Assembly (NCBI GenBank): GCA_905182075.1
Contig: CAJIZS010000001.1
Span: 620,001-684,000 of the forward strand
Source: an uncultured Methylophilaceae bacterium
GTDB lineage: Bacteria > Pseudomonadota > Gammaproteobacteria > Burkholderiales > Methylophilaceae
Length of the DNA: 64,000 bases
Direction: 5' to 3'
Position numbers and translations under genes: made by a program. The notes below the pieces were generated by a model. The model saw nothing but the letters and a program-made list of their open reading frames with translations, ran no database searches and was not told where the DNA came from. Positions 10,245 to 20,316 of the stretch are shown here, piece after piece. Position 1 is the first letter of the stretch. Each line of letters begins with the position of its first letter.

Positions 10245-11297
10245 ATGATTGAGATAACCTCTTACCCTAGTTACACCCAGCTTAAAAAATCTTTAACAAA
10301 TTTATTAATCGAATCCCCATTTTTAGACTTATGTTTTTTTGAGGCCTTGGAGGCTTCAAAATCAATTGGGGGCGAGACAGGATGGAAGTCTTTTCCAATA
10401 GTCGCAACTAAAGAGGCAGAAGTGGTTGGTTTTATGCCAGTTTTCTTAAAAAGTCATTCGTACGGAGAATATGTTTTTGATTGGTCCTGGGCAGAAGCGT
10501 TTGAAAGACATGGCTTGAGCTACTATCCGAAAATGATTTCTGCGATTCCATTCACTCCAATTACTGGTAAAAGAATAGTATCAAAAGATTCTGAAATAAA
10601 AAAATTAATGATTAAGGCCTTAGAAAAAATTTTGATAGAACATAAGATTTCTTCATGTCACATTTTATTTCCTGAGAAAGAAGACTCTGATTTATTTAAA
10701 AATATGGGTTGGTTGCACAGAGAGGGGGTCCAGTTTAAATGGGAAAATAAATCATATCCATCATTTAATGATTTTCTGTCAGACTTATCACATAATAAGA
10801 GAAAAAAAATTAAACAAGAGAGGCGAAAGGTTTTAGAAAGTGGTATTAAGGTAATTGTAAAAACTGGAAATGAAATTGAGAGGGAAGATATTTATTTTTT
10901 CTATTTATGTTATTGCAAAACCTATGAGCTTCATGGCTCTTCTCCCTACTTAACCAAAGAATTCTTTTTAAAATTATTTGAATCAATGCCTGACAAATTA
11001 GTTTTTATTTTTGCAAGTAGGGGCGGAGAGAATATAGCGAGCGCATTAAATATAATTGGGTCTGATACTCTCTATGGCCGTTATTGGGGTGCCTTAGAGT
11101 ATGTCCCTAGCCTTCATTTTGAATTATGCTATTACCAAGCTATTGATTGGGCTATAAATCATAAATATAAATTTGAGGGTGGCGCTCAGGGCGAGCATAA
11201 ACTGGCTAGAGGTTTTAAGCCATTTAAAACTTTTTCCAACCATTTCATTGCAAATAAAGATTTTAGATCAGCAATAAATGATTTTTTGGAAGTGTGA
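10245..11297 (+). CDS. DUF482 / FemAB-like GNAT acyltransferase
   Basis: 350-residue intact frame of the DUF482 (PF04339) family, predicted peptidogalycan or amino-acyl N-acyltransferases with a double GNAT fold. Landmarks: FFEALEASKSIGGETGWKS, VFDWSWAEAFERHG, SAIPFTPITGKR, the basic SHNKRKKIKQERRK linker, and GRYWGALEYVPSLHFELCYYQ with GGAQGEHKLARGFKP near the C-terminus. Starts 41 bp after the EF-hand gene on the same strand. Substrate unknown; usually cytosolic. Confidence 0.88.
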   Translation: MIEITSYPSYTQLKKSLTNLLIESPFLDLCFFEALEASKSIGGETGWKSFPIVATKEAEVVGFMPVFLKSHSYGEYVFDWSWAEAFERHGLSYYPKMISAIPFTPITGKRIVSKDSEIKKLMIKALEKILIEHKISSCHILFPEKEDSDLFKNMGWLHREGVQFKWENKSYPSFNDFLSDLSHNKRKKIKQERRKVLESGIKVIVKTGNEIEREDIYFFYLCYCKTYELHGSSPYLTKEFFLKLFESMPDKLVFIFASRGGENIASALNIIGSDTLYGRYWGALEYVPSLHFELCYYQAIDWAINHKYKFEGGAQGEHKLARGFKPFKTFSNHFIANKDFRSAINDFLEV

Positions 11298-11388
11298 TCA
11301 AAAAAGACTTAGAATTAAAAATTGGATAAAAAGAAGTCCTTTTAAAAAATAGTTGAATTTTAACTCATTTTATTAAGAAGATATAATT

Positions 11389-11583
11389 TTATTTAAAGAT
11401 AAATTTAATAAAATTAGGAGCTACGCCTAAGGGTAAATAAAAATTAGAGACTGTATTTTCAATAAATTCATCGTGAAGTTGTTGAAGTTTATCATCCGAA
11501 TTCCAATAAGAAACCAGTTTACTTTTAATTATAGAAATTATTATAACTATTTTTTTTACTAGGTTTTTTTTACTTACTCTCAA
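11389..11583 (-). pseudogene. HMG-CoA reductase N-terminal fragment, flavobacterial type
   Basis: 64 codons. The core reads KLQQLHDEFIENTVSNFYL followed by PLGVAPNF, which I recognise as the N-terminal substrate region of class II HMG-CoA reductase as found in flavobacteria. The similarity stops at NF, the frame ends six codons later, and nothing of the remaining roughly 370 residues follows. The organism's own isoprenoid route in this window is MEP (ispE), so a reductase piece is out of place. The upstream residues are lysine-rich and poorly matched. Either a gene remnant or a patch of foreign sequence. Confidence 0.5.
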
Positions 11584-11591
11584 TAATAAAA

Positions 11592-11668
11592 TGGTAGTGA
11601 TGGAGAGACTTGAACTCTCGACCTCAGCATTATGAATGCTGCGCTCTAACCAACTGAGCTACATCACC
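11592..11668 (-). tRNA. tRNA-Met (anticodon CAT)
   Basis: 77 nt with encoded CCA. Acceptor stem 7 bp (first pair G-U), D arm AGTTGGTTA, anticodon stem CAGCA/TGCTG with loop TTCATAA (anticodon CAT), T stem GAGAG/CTCTC with loop TTCAAGT. The elongator Met form is favoured; a CAT anticodon could also be tRNA-Ile2, which sequence reading alone cannot exclude. Confidence 0.93.
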
Positions 11669-11719
11669 ATATGATTAATTAACGTGAGATTATATTTTCT
11701 TAATTAAAGTTCCTAATAT

Positions 11720-12776
11720 TTAAACATTAAATCTAAAGTGCATTATATCGCCATCTTGAACAATATATTCCTTGCCCTCGACAGCTAACTTGCCCGCCTC
11801 TTTACAGGCTAATTCAGAACCTAGAGCCACATAATCATCGTATTTAATTACTTCAGCTCTAATAAAGCCTTTTTCAAAATCTGTGTGTATAACACCAGCA
11901 GCTTGAGGTGCAGTACACCAACATCAATAGTCCAGGCTCTTACTTCTTTTTCACCCGCAGTAAAATAAGTTTGTAGGTTTAATAATTTATAAGCACCTCT
12001 AATCATGCATCAAGGCCGGGCTCTTCTAAACCCATCTCTGAAAGAAATAATTTTTTTTCATCATTTTCGAATTGTAAGTTTTCGAACTGACTTTTAAATG
12101 ATTTTAAGCTTTTGAGCATAAGAGCTCAATTCATCTAGGGATGAATTATCTTTAAAACCATTTTCATCTACATTTGCTAAAAACATTATTGGTTTAATTG
12201 TGATTAGGCAAAGTGGCTTAATCAGTATGTTCATCCTCATCTAAGCCTAAATTTATTGCTAACTTACCATCATTAAAAGTTTCTTCAACTTTTTTGTAAA
12301 TATTTAATAATTTTTCAAGTTAAGTCTCTAATATAGCTTTCTTAGACTCTTTTTGTATTGCTTTTTGTTCTACCTTCTGATCCTGCACGCATGTGGTTTA
12401 TGGTTTCTATATCAGATAAGGGATTAATTTTTCCAGATACATGAACCACATTATCATCAGAAAAACATCTAACAACATGCATAATTGCGTCTGTTTCTCT
12501 TATATTCGCTAAAAATTTATTACCCAATCCCTCTCCCTTTGACGCTCCTGCTACTAATCCAGCTATATCAACAAATTCAACTATGGCTGGTAGTGTCTTT
12601 TCAGGAGCAACTATTCTTTCAAGCTCTGTGAGCCTAGGATCTGGTACCTCTACGATACCTACATTAGGTTCTATAGTGCAAAATGGGTAATTATCAGCGT
12701 CAATTCCAGCTTTGGTAATAGCGTTAAAAAGTGTTGATTTACCTACGTTTGGGAGCCCTACAATGCCACATTTCAT
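11720..12776 (-). CDS. ychF: Ribosome-binding GTPase/ATPase YchF
   Basis: Cytosolic Obg-family P-loop NTPase that prefers ATP and binds ribosomes. Amino part: [15 protein letters not shown] (G1), [17 protein letters not shown] (G3). The G4-like NVDEN motif lies near 12170, and the C-terminal TGS domain ends [12 protein letters not shown]. About 352 residues (363 in E. coli). At least five frame changes between 12360 and 11900. ATG overlaps the pth stop as ATGA. Confidence 0.93.
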
Positions 12777-13366
12777 ATAATAAATTCCAAAATATTTAAG
12801 CTGAGTGAAGATTTAAGAATTGCTTTATCAAATTGACCCTTGTTCAAGTAGTGCAAAAATTTTATAACTATTAAGTATTGAATCTTCAATTAGTCTTCAG
12901 ATTTTGTTGGTTTTTTAAGAACATAATTACTGACTAAGCTTTTTTCACCTGGATGACCAATTCCTATCCTTAATCGCCAGAAATTATTGCTTTGAAGGGA
13001 TGAAATAATACTTTTTAACCCATTATGCCCTCCGTGACCTCCTCCAAGCTTTAATTTAACTTTAGAGGGCTCTAAATCGAGCTCATCGTGAACAATAAGA
13101 ATTTCTTCTGGTTTTATTTTATAAAATTTTGTGAAAGCAGCTACTGATATACCGCTGTCATTCATAAAGGTTTTTGGTTTTAGTACAAAGTAATTACTGT
13201 CTTCTGTGTTTTTACCGAATGCACCAAAGAATTTTGTACTATCATGCATAGCTAAACGATGATTTTTACATATGAAGTCTATCCACCAATAACCGGCATT
13301 ATGCCGGGTATTTTGATAGGACTCACCTGGATTGCCGAGACCAACGAATAATTTTATGCCGCCCAT
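12773..13366 (-). CDS. pth: Peptidyl-tRNA hydrolase
   Basis: Recycles peptidyl-tRNA dropped by ribosomes. Readable: [20 protein letters not shown] (Asn and catalytic His), [48 protein letters not shown]. The frame breaks at about 12893 and 12840; beyond them the C-terminal helix is readable ([19 protein letters not shown], then [11 protein letters not shown]) to TGA at 12773-12775, overlapping the ychF ATG. Roughly 197 residues. Confidence 0.93.
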
Positions 13367-13411
13367 CTATCTAGCCTTGTGCACTGTTTAGTGGTGTGCA
13401 TCTTAGTTGAG

Positions 13412-14140
13412 CTATTTCTTTGAATCTTCTTTTTTGCCATCACTTGAATCTGAAGAGTCTGACTTTGTAGAAGCATTACTCTTCGCCTGCGCTCCTCTGA
13501 ATCATCTGCACTTTGCTGGAGCTTCAGGCGCTGCTCGCATCTTCTATGACTATCTCTTTTGGCTTGTTGATAGTGAACTACAGATAGAGTCATGATCAGG
13601 ACCATGGCTTAGAGCAACACTTTCAACACCCTTAGGCAGTTTAATATCTGAAATGTGGACATTCTGCCCAATTTCAACAGCAGTCATATCAACTTCGATG
13701 TACTCAGGAAGATCTTTAGGCAAACAGAAAATTTCTAGATCAGTCATGGTGTGGGCAATTATGCCGCCGCCAATCTTAACGCCTGCGCAGATATCTTCAT
13801 TGGTAAAGTGCAACGGTACTTTGGTTTGCAGTTTGGTTGATTTGTTGACGCGCAAGAAATCAACGTGCAAAACAATCTGCTTAGCAGGGTGACGCTGCAC
13901 ATCTTTAAGAATCACATCTTCAGATGAGCCATCTATGTTCAAAGACACAATGTGAGAGTAGAACGCTTCATTTTCTAGCGCTTTAACCACGTCTTTGTGA
14001 AGAAGAGTCAATTTGGCGGGATCTTTCTTTCCACCATAGACAATTGCAGGTATTTCTCCGGCCAGACGACGCAGGCGGCGGCTCGCACCTTTCCCTGTGT
14101 CTTCGCGACCTTTCGCATGTAATGTAAAATCAGTAGACAT
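13412..14140 (-). CDS. rplY: Ribosomal protein bL25 (CTC/TL5 form), gammaproteobacterial type
   Basis: 5S rRNA-binding large-subunit protein of the long CTC type, about 240 residues. Features: GKGASRRLRRLAGEIPAIVY, VQRHPAKQIVLHVDFLRV, VPLHFTNEDI, IFCLPKDLPEYIEVDM and a Ser/Lys/Asp-rich tail ending SSDGKKEDSKK. Start: ATG at 14140 with GGAG 8 nt upstream (a TTG at 14152 would contain the ribosome site). Frame changes near 13600, 13515 and 13480. The gene is distinctly GC-richer (near one half) than its neighbours, and HPAK with FTNEDI resembles gammaproteobacterial L25 more than betaproteobacterial L25. Confidence 0.9.
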
Positions 14141-14220
14141 TTTAGTCTCCAAAGTTATGCCATTGCAGACCGCGACCAGACCTGTAATGGAGTTTAAGAG
14201 CCTCTTATGAGGCGGTTATA

Positions 14221-15161
14221 TTAATCAATAAATAACGAGCTTACAGAATCTTCGTGGCTAATTCTTTTTATTGTCTCAGCTAAAATTTTAGCAACTGACA
14301 GCTGCCTTATTTTTTCACAGCCTCGAGCATTTTTTTCAAGCGTAATTGTATCAGTAATTACAATTTCATCAAGCTCAGACAATTGAATTGATTCAATGGC
14401 TTTCCCTGAAAAAATAGGATGCGTGGCGTAGGCAACTACTTTTTTTGCGCCTTGTTTTTTTAATGCAGCTGCGGCTTCACACAAGGTGTTCGCTGTATCA
14501 ACAATATCATCAACAATAATACATGTTCTATTATTTACATCACCAATAATATTCATAACTTCTGATACGTTAGGTTTTGGACGTCTTTTATCGATTATCG
14601 CTAAATCTGACCCCAATATTTTAGCAACCGCACGAGCTCTGACAACACCACCAACATCTGGCGAAACAATAACCATATCCTTATAGTTCTGTTTAATTAA
14701 GTCCTCAAGCAATACTGGCGTTGCATAGATATTATCTACAGGAATATCAAAAAAACCTTGTATTTGATCAGAGTGGAGGTCCATTCGTTAGTAAGTCGGT
14801 CTACACCAACACTTGTCAGCATGGTTGCTAACTTGCAGTTATTGCAACTCTAGTGACAATCGCTGACCAAGTTCTAAAAGCATGGTAAGGATATAGCTGC
14901 TGTAATTCTTGCAGCTGATGACCTTCTTAAGGCATCAACCATTACCATAATTTCCATTAAATTATCATTAGCAGGTGATGAAATTGATTGAATAATAAAA
15001 ACATCTTTACCTCGAACATTCTCTAATAATTCAACCATTGTTTCTCCATCACTAAAACTTCCAACAGAAGCTTTACCTAAGATAAGACTTTTTAGTGGTA
15101 ACTTCTTTTGCAAGATCTTTATCAGCATTACCCCAAGTACCTTCACCTTTTTATTATTCAA
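14221..15161 (-). CDS. prs: Ribose-phosphate pyrophosphokinase
   Basis: Makes PRPP for nucleotide, His and Trp synthesis. Motifs: [80 protein letters not shown] and the PRPP loop [13 protein letters not shown], where family members normally have DTAGTL or DTGGTL. I choose the TTG at 15161: AGAGGA lies 6 nt upstream and the reading then gives [19 protein letters not shown]. Frame changes at about 15130, 15085 and across 14785-14885. A 5-bp hairpin (14200-14213) follows the stop but has no U-run. Confidence 0.93.
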
Positions 15162-15179
15162 AAGTTTGTCCTCTAATAT

Positions 15180-15256
15180 TGGCTGGGGAGGAAGGATTCG
15201 AACCTTCGCATGCATGGATCAAAACCATGTGCCTTAACCAGCTTGGCGACTCCCCA
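15180..15256 (-). tRNA. tRNA-Gln (anticodon TTG)
   Basis: 77 nt including CCA. Acceptor TGGGGAG/CTCCCCA, anticodon stem CATGG/CCATG with loop TTTTGAT (anticodon TTG), T stem GAAGG/CCTTC with loop TTCGAAT. It lies between ispE and prs, the place it holds in many beta- and gammaproteobacteria. Confidence 0.95.
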
Positions 15257-15261
15257 ATAGT

Positions 15262-16134
15262 TTAACAGTAATTAAAAGGGTGTGCTGAAAGCCCTTTTAC
15301 AATAAAACTTTTAATATTTTTAGGTTTACCTTTATCATTATCAACTAATCTAGCTTCATCTTCATCTTTAACTTTAATGAATACACTTGAACCAGATCCT
15401 GACATTCTTGCAAAACCGAAGTTCTTTAACCATGATAATAAGTCAGCTATTTCTTTATGTTTTCTAATTACAGTACCCTCTAAATCATTTTTAGCTGAGT
15501 CATAGCTTTCAGTATCGAAATAGGTCGCTATTTTCAACGGAATTGTTGGTTTTGTCAATTCAAATGAGTTAAAAATTGATTGTGTTGAGATTGAAAGATC
15601 TGGTGTGCAAATAAAAAATGTGGACTCAGGAATATCAACGGAGCTAGTTGCTCTCCAATACCCGATGCACCCATTGCATTTTTGCCTAAAACAAAGAAAT
15701 GGAACATCTGCTCCAAGTTTTAATCCTAGCTTCATTAGTTTATTTTTTTTAAAGTTGATTGAGCCTAAAGAATTTAGAGCCATTAAAATAGTTGCGGCAT
15801 CTGAACTACCACCTCCAAGACCGGACCCAACTGGGATATTTTTATCAATCACAATATCTGCTCCGATTTTGGTATCTGCTAGTAAAATTTTTGCAGCTTT
15901 ATAACCAAGATCTAACTCTTTTGGTATTGGAACAGCAGTGTTTTGAAGATTTATCTTTCCGTCATTTCTCAGCTTTATATAAATTTCATCGTATAAGCTA
16001 ATATTCTGAAAAATACTTTGGAGATTATGGTGGCCATCAGATCGCTTGTTAATGATTTTTAAAAATAAATTTAGCTTTGCAGGAGCAAGTTATTTAATGT
16101 AACCATTTTTTTCCAACATAGTCTGGTTTTTCAT
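15262..16134 (-). CDS. ispE: 4-diphosphocytidyl-2-C-methyl-D-erythritol kinase
   Basis: GHMP kinase of the MEP isoprenoid route. PAKLNLFLKIINKRSDGHHN opens the fold, PVGSGLGGGSSDAA is the ATP loop, and ARMSGSGSSVF is the C-terminal glycine loop. The likely start is the ATG at 16134, overlapping the lolB TGA. That reading (MKNQTMLEKNGYIK) meets an in-frame TAA directly before LAPAKLN; all downstream codons to TAA/15262 are in the same frame, so this is a stop substitution or an indel pair and not a simple frameshift. About 290 residues. Confidence 0.9.
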
Positions 16135-16689
16135 ATTACCCACTCTGTAATAAATACTTTAAGAGCTAATGGTGGTTTTTCAATTTCAATAATATGAGGC
16201 ATATTAATGTTATTTACCTTCATTAACCCCTTAAATTTAATATCCCAGTTATTAAGGTTAACGGAAACATTATTTGTCTCCGATAGCTGTACTGGATAAT
16301 TGATCAATAATTCATTCAAACCAAAAATTTCCTCTTTGTTACCAAATATTTTATAAATTAAACTTTCTATTTCATTTTTGGTTTTTGAATTTGGTTTAAA
16401 ATCTATTGTTTTTGTTGTTGAATCAAGGGTAATTTTTGATACTAAAGTATTAAAAGGGTTGTAGATTGATATAGAGCTTCTGGTTGTTGCTATATTTCCA
16501 GGTAATAAAACCGGAAAAGCCTTTTTGTTCAACAAAAAATGAAATCTTTCCAGAAAGCTGGAATTCTGAAATTTCAAGGTTTTTTTTTGTATTTTGATAT
16601 TGCTTGTAAGTAATATTCTCAGAATTTTTTAGTTCTACTGAAGAGCACCCATTAAGTAATAAGACAATTAAAATAAAAGAAAATCTCAT
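16131..16689 (-). CDS. lolB: Outer-membrane lipoprotein insertion protein LolB
   Basis: Receives lipoproteins from LolA at the outer membrane. A lipoprotein signal with lipobox LLNGC (Cys about 15) is followed by an LSGKISFFVEQKGFSGFITW strand pair typical of LolB, then a beta-rich body ending KPPLALKVFITEW. About 186 residues. One frameshift near 16515. TGA overlaps the next ATG (ispE). Confidence 0.85.
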
Positions 16690-16714
16690 TGAGGCTCCAG
16701 TCGAGTAACTATGC

Positions 16715-18422
16715 TTAACGAAACTTGTCGATAGTATCTAATAGTACCTTATTATTTGGATTACTTCTTAGTGATGATTGCCATATTTTTGAAGCTTTTT
16801 CTTTCTCTTTCATTTTCCATAAGACTTCGCCGAGATGGGCAGCAATCTCTGGGTCTTCTTGAGCAGCATAGGCTTTTCTTAAAAATTCTAGTGCTATCTT
16901 ATTGTTTCCAAGCCTATAATAGACCCAACCCATACTATCTAAAATGTAATGATTTTTAGGCTGAATTGAAAGTGCAATCTCGATATTTCTTTTTGCTACA
17001 TCAAGATTAATATTTCGATCAGCATATGAGTACCCTAATGCATTATATGCAACAGCATAGTCTGGCTTAAGCTTAATTGCCTCAATGAGAAGCTGCTCCA
17101 TAAGTAAAGTATTTCCCATTTTTTCTGATAGAACCGCATAATCAAATTTGAATTCTGCTGAATCCTTAAAATTATTATCTTCATTTTTCATTAGTTCATA
17201 GGCATCTTCTCCCCTGTCATTACTTAATAGAAGTGAGGCTTTAGTTTTGAGGATAATTAATTTTTCATTGATGTCTGTGGAATTGTAGGAATCCAGGAGA
17301 GTTAGAGCTTTATCAACTGTTTGATGCTTTGCTGTAAATTGCGCACCTAAAATTTTTGCTTCTAAGAAGTTAGGCCCAGATGACACCTTGGTAAGCCATG
17401 ACATCGCCGCATCATAATCATTCCTAATTTCGTAAATTCTAGCTAGATAGATATAGATTTGCCCTGGTTGCGAGTAACCACGTTCTAAACTTTGGTTAAA
17501 TACTTTTCAGCAAGCACGTTGTCATCGAGCTCAATAGCAAGCAATGCAACTGTTAGACTCATATCTGAAGAAGCAAGTGAGCCATTAACTAACTTTAAAA
17601 ATTCTTTTTTAGCTTCATCATATTTTTTTAGGTTCGTAAGGATTTTTGCATATTCAAGCCTAACTTCATTCGCAGTTTGATTTTTTCTTAAATAATCAAG
17701 ATAAAAGGCTTCAGCTTTTTCTGGCCAATCTTGCTGAATAATAAAGCCTCGAAATAAAATTGCGGTTTCCCACTTTGAATCGATATTTTCAATAATATCT
17801 AATTCTTTATTTGCTAGATCCTTCTTATTTGCAAAAAAAGCTGCATGTGGACCTCCATATCCTCATTGGATTCCAGATAAGGTTCAGCAATATCGACAAT
17901 AAATCTAAGAGCATTTTTTTTATTCTCTACTTTTGAAAGTATACTATTTAGATATAAAAAACCTTCTCCTCTTTCCTTATCTTGCTCTAAAAGTTCTTTT
18001 ACAATAGGGGTGGCTTTACTTAGGTTGCCACTTGAAATATATAGCTCAGCAAGTATTTGCTTTACCTGAAGTGAATTGGGTTCCAGTTTACTCCAAACCT
18101 TAGCAGCATCAAGAGCAAGACGACCATTTCGTGAGCTACCTGATATTCGAGTAGCACGCTCGGCCAGTGGAATGCTTTTAGTTAGTTTTGCTAAATCTAA
18201 ATAAAGGTGTCCAGCTGTGTTTAACTCTCCTCTTTGAGCAGCAACTTCCGCTAGTAAAAATTTATAGATAAACTCTGCGTTGGCTTTTATAATTTGTGGG
18301 GGGGACGATGGATTAAAGATATCTTTATCTTGTGAAGCTAGAGTAGCATTGTCTTGTGCTCTCAAACTTGTATTGAAGTGTAAAAGACACAATGAAACTA
18401 GTAAGGTAATTATTTTTTTCAT
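16715..18422 (-). CDS. Secreted TPR-repeat protein
   Basis: About 569 residues with a signal peptide (MKKIITLLVSLCLLHFNTSLRA) and many tetratricopeptide repeats: AAQRGELNTAGHLYLDLAKL near the amino end, and PDYAVAYNALGYSYADRNIN with NHYILDSMGWVYYRLGNN near the C-terminus. Frame changes near 17830 and 17490-17410. This protein precedes lolB-ispE in Pseudomonas and many betaproteobacteria; periplasmic or outer-membrane location is likely, the binding partner unknown. Confidence 0.85.
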
Positions 18423-18619
18423 ATTATTTATTGTTATTACTTAGATTTTAAGAAAAAACTTGTGCTATTATCTATTTATTCTAAACTATTTAATACACCA
18501 GGTAGATAATAACAATGACTATGATTTTTATCCTGCTGCTTTTATATTAACTTCTTGAAACTTTTTTTTTAATATAAACTCTATATTCAAAAATCTAAAA
18601 ATAAATTTTTAGGATTACT

Positions 18620-19560
18620 ATGAGCAGTAACACCCTACAAGTCAAAAACTTATCTAAGTTATTTGGCGAGAACCTGGCAGTAAATGACGTTTCCTTTCAT
18701 CTAGAGAAGGGAGAGGTGCTTGGTTTTTTAGGCCCAAATGGTGCTGGAAAATCAACTACAATGAGGATGTTAACTGGAAACTTAGCCCCCTCTAATGGAG
18801 AGGTTAAAATTTGTGGTATTGATATAATTGATGAGCCAAAAAAAGCTAAAGCTTTACTTGGTTACCTTCCTGAGATGAGACCTTTGTACAAGGAGCTTAC
18901 TGTAGATGAGTACCTCAGTATTGCTGCTCGATTCCACAATGTTCCTTCTTCTAAAATAAGAAAGTCGGTTGACTTTGCAAAAGATAGGTGTGGACTTTCT
19001 CATATGAGTAAAAGATTATGGAAAACTTATCAAATGGTTATCAGCAAAGAGTAGGAATTGCACAGGCAATTGTGCACGACCCTGAAGTTTTAATTCTGGA
19101 TGAACCCACTAGTGGTTTAGACCCTAACCAACTGGAGAGATATTAGAGCATTAATTAAGGAATTAGGTCAGCGATACATACGTGTAATGCTATCTACCCA
19201 TATTATTGCATGAAGTTGAATCTATTTGCGATAGAATGCAATATTATCAATAAAGGTGACCTTGTATTTCATGGCTCTGTAGAAGACCTTAAAGAGCAAA
19301 GAAAAGGAAATAAATTATTAATAGGTTTTTCAAAAGTACCAACCATAGCAAAATTAAGAGCGATAAAAAGTGTTAGCAAGGTCGAGAAAGATGGAAATGG
19401 TATGTTTAGATTCCACTTTAAAGAAAAATACTTACCTGCTGAAGAAATTGTTAATCTTTCGGTTAAAGAGGGCTGGGGTCTTTATCATATTAATATGGAC
19501 ATAACAAGTAATGTTAAATTTGTAAACTTAACTAAATCAGACTGTAAACCAGAGAATTAA
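18620..19560 (+). CDS. ABC transporter ATPase, Gld/ABC-2 type
   Basis: Nucleotide-binding subunit of a four-gene ABC-2 system. Walker [13 protein letters not shown]-loop [10 protein letters not shown], signature [15 protein letters not shown] (G at the usual S/G position), Walker [15 protein letters not shown]-loop STHI. About 313 residues. Frame changes near 19020, 19135, 19172, 19206 and 19240. Preceded by a 197-bp divergent gap to the TPR gene. GldA-like ATPases of this type work with the next three genes; the substrate in proteobacteria is not established. Confidence 0.88.
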
Positions 19561-19563
19561 CTT

Positions 19564-20311
19564 ATGATTATTAATGTCGCCAGGAAAGAGCTAAAGAGCT
19601 TATTTGCTTCGCCAATGGGTTGGATAATTTTGTCTTTGTTGATGTTTGGCTTTGGATTTATGTATCTAGATGGGGTAAATAAATACTTTGAGGTTATGTC
19701 TGGTTCTGTAAGGCCAGCAGAGAGGGTAGGTGTCACAATTTTTGTGGGGCAGACTGTCTATGGTATTGCTAATTTTTTATTGACTAGCGCAACACCTTTG
19801 CTAACAATGAGACTTATTAGCGAGGAGAGAAAAAACCAAACATTACCTTTCTTGTTCAGTGCACCAATATCATTAACTGAGATAGTATTAGGGAAAGTTT
19901 TTAGGACTAGTTATTTTTCTTAGTATTTTAGTTTTATATATATTTGCTATGTTGGCTACGTTAAATATATGGGCTGATATTGATTTTGGATATTTACTTG
20001 GCAACTCTTTTGGGTTATTGCTTTTAATAGCAAGCTTTTCAGCTCTGGGTCTTTATTTTTCAAGTCTTACTTCCCAGCCAATTATTGCTGCTATTTCAAC
20101 TTTTCTATCATTAATTGCTATGGGTGTCTTGGGGAATTATTTTGCAAGTGATCCGGGCCATTGGTTTGGCTACATATCAATGACGAAGCACTATCAATCA
20201 TTTACAAGGGGTGTTATTGATAGTTCAGATGTTATTTATTTTATTTTATTTATTACTACATTCCTAACCTTAACAGTTAGAAGGTTAGATTCAGACAGGT
20301 TAAGTGGATAG
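19564..20311 (+). CDS. ABC-2 type permease, GldF-like
   Basis: Membrane subunit, about 249 residues and six hydrophobic segments. Begins VARKELKSLFASPMGWII, with RLISEERKNQTLPFLFSAPI and GSFGLLLLIASFSALGLYFSS-like membrane helices typical of the GldF family. One frameshift near 19905. Three bp after the ATPase stop. Confidence 0.85.
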
Positions 20312-20316
20312 TTATT

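Noticed and set aside
11389-11583. HMG-CoA reductase as evidence of a mevalonate pathway
   Set aside because: Only the first 45-50 residues are present and an MEP gene (ispE) is in the window.
14200-14213. Hairpin GCCTC-TTAT-GAGGC between prs and rplY as a terminator
   Set aside because: The stem is only 5 bp and no U-run follows on either strand.
11592-15256. tRNA genes as integration sites of a mobile element
   Set aside because: No integrase, direct repeat of a tRNA end or other element gene lies beside either tRNA.
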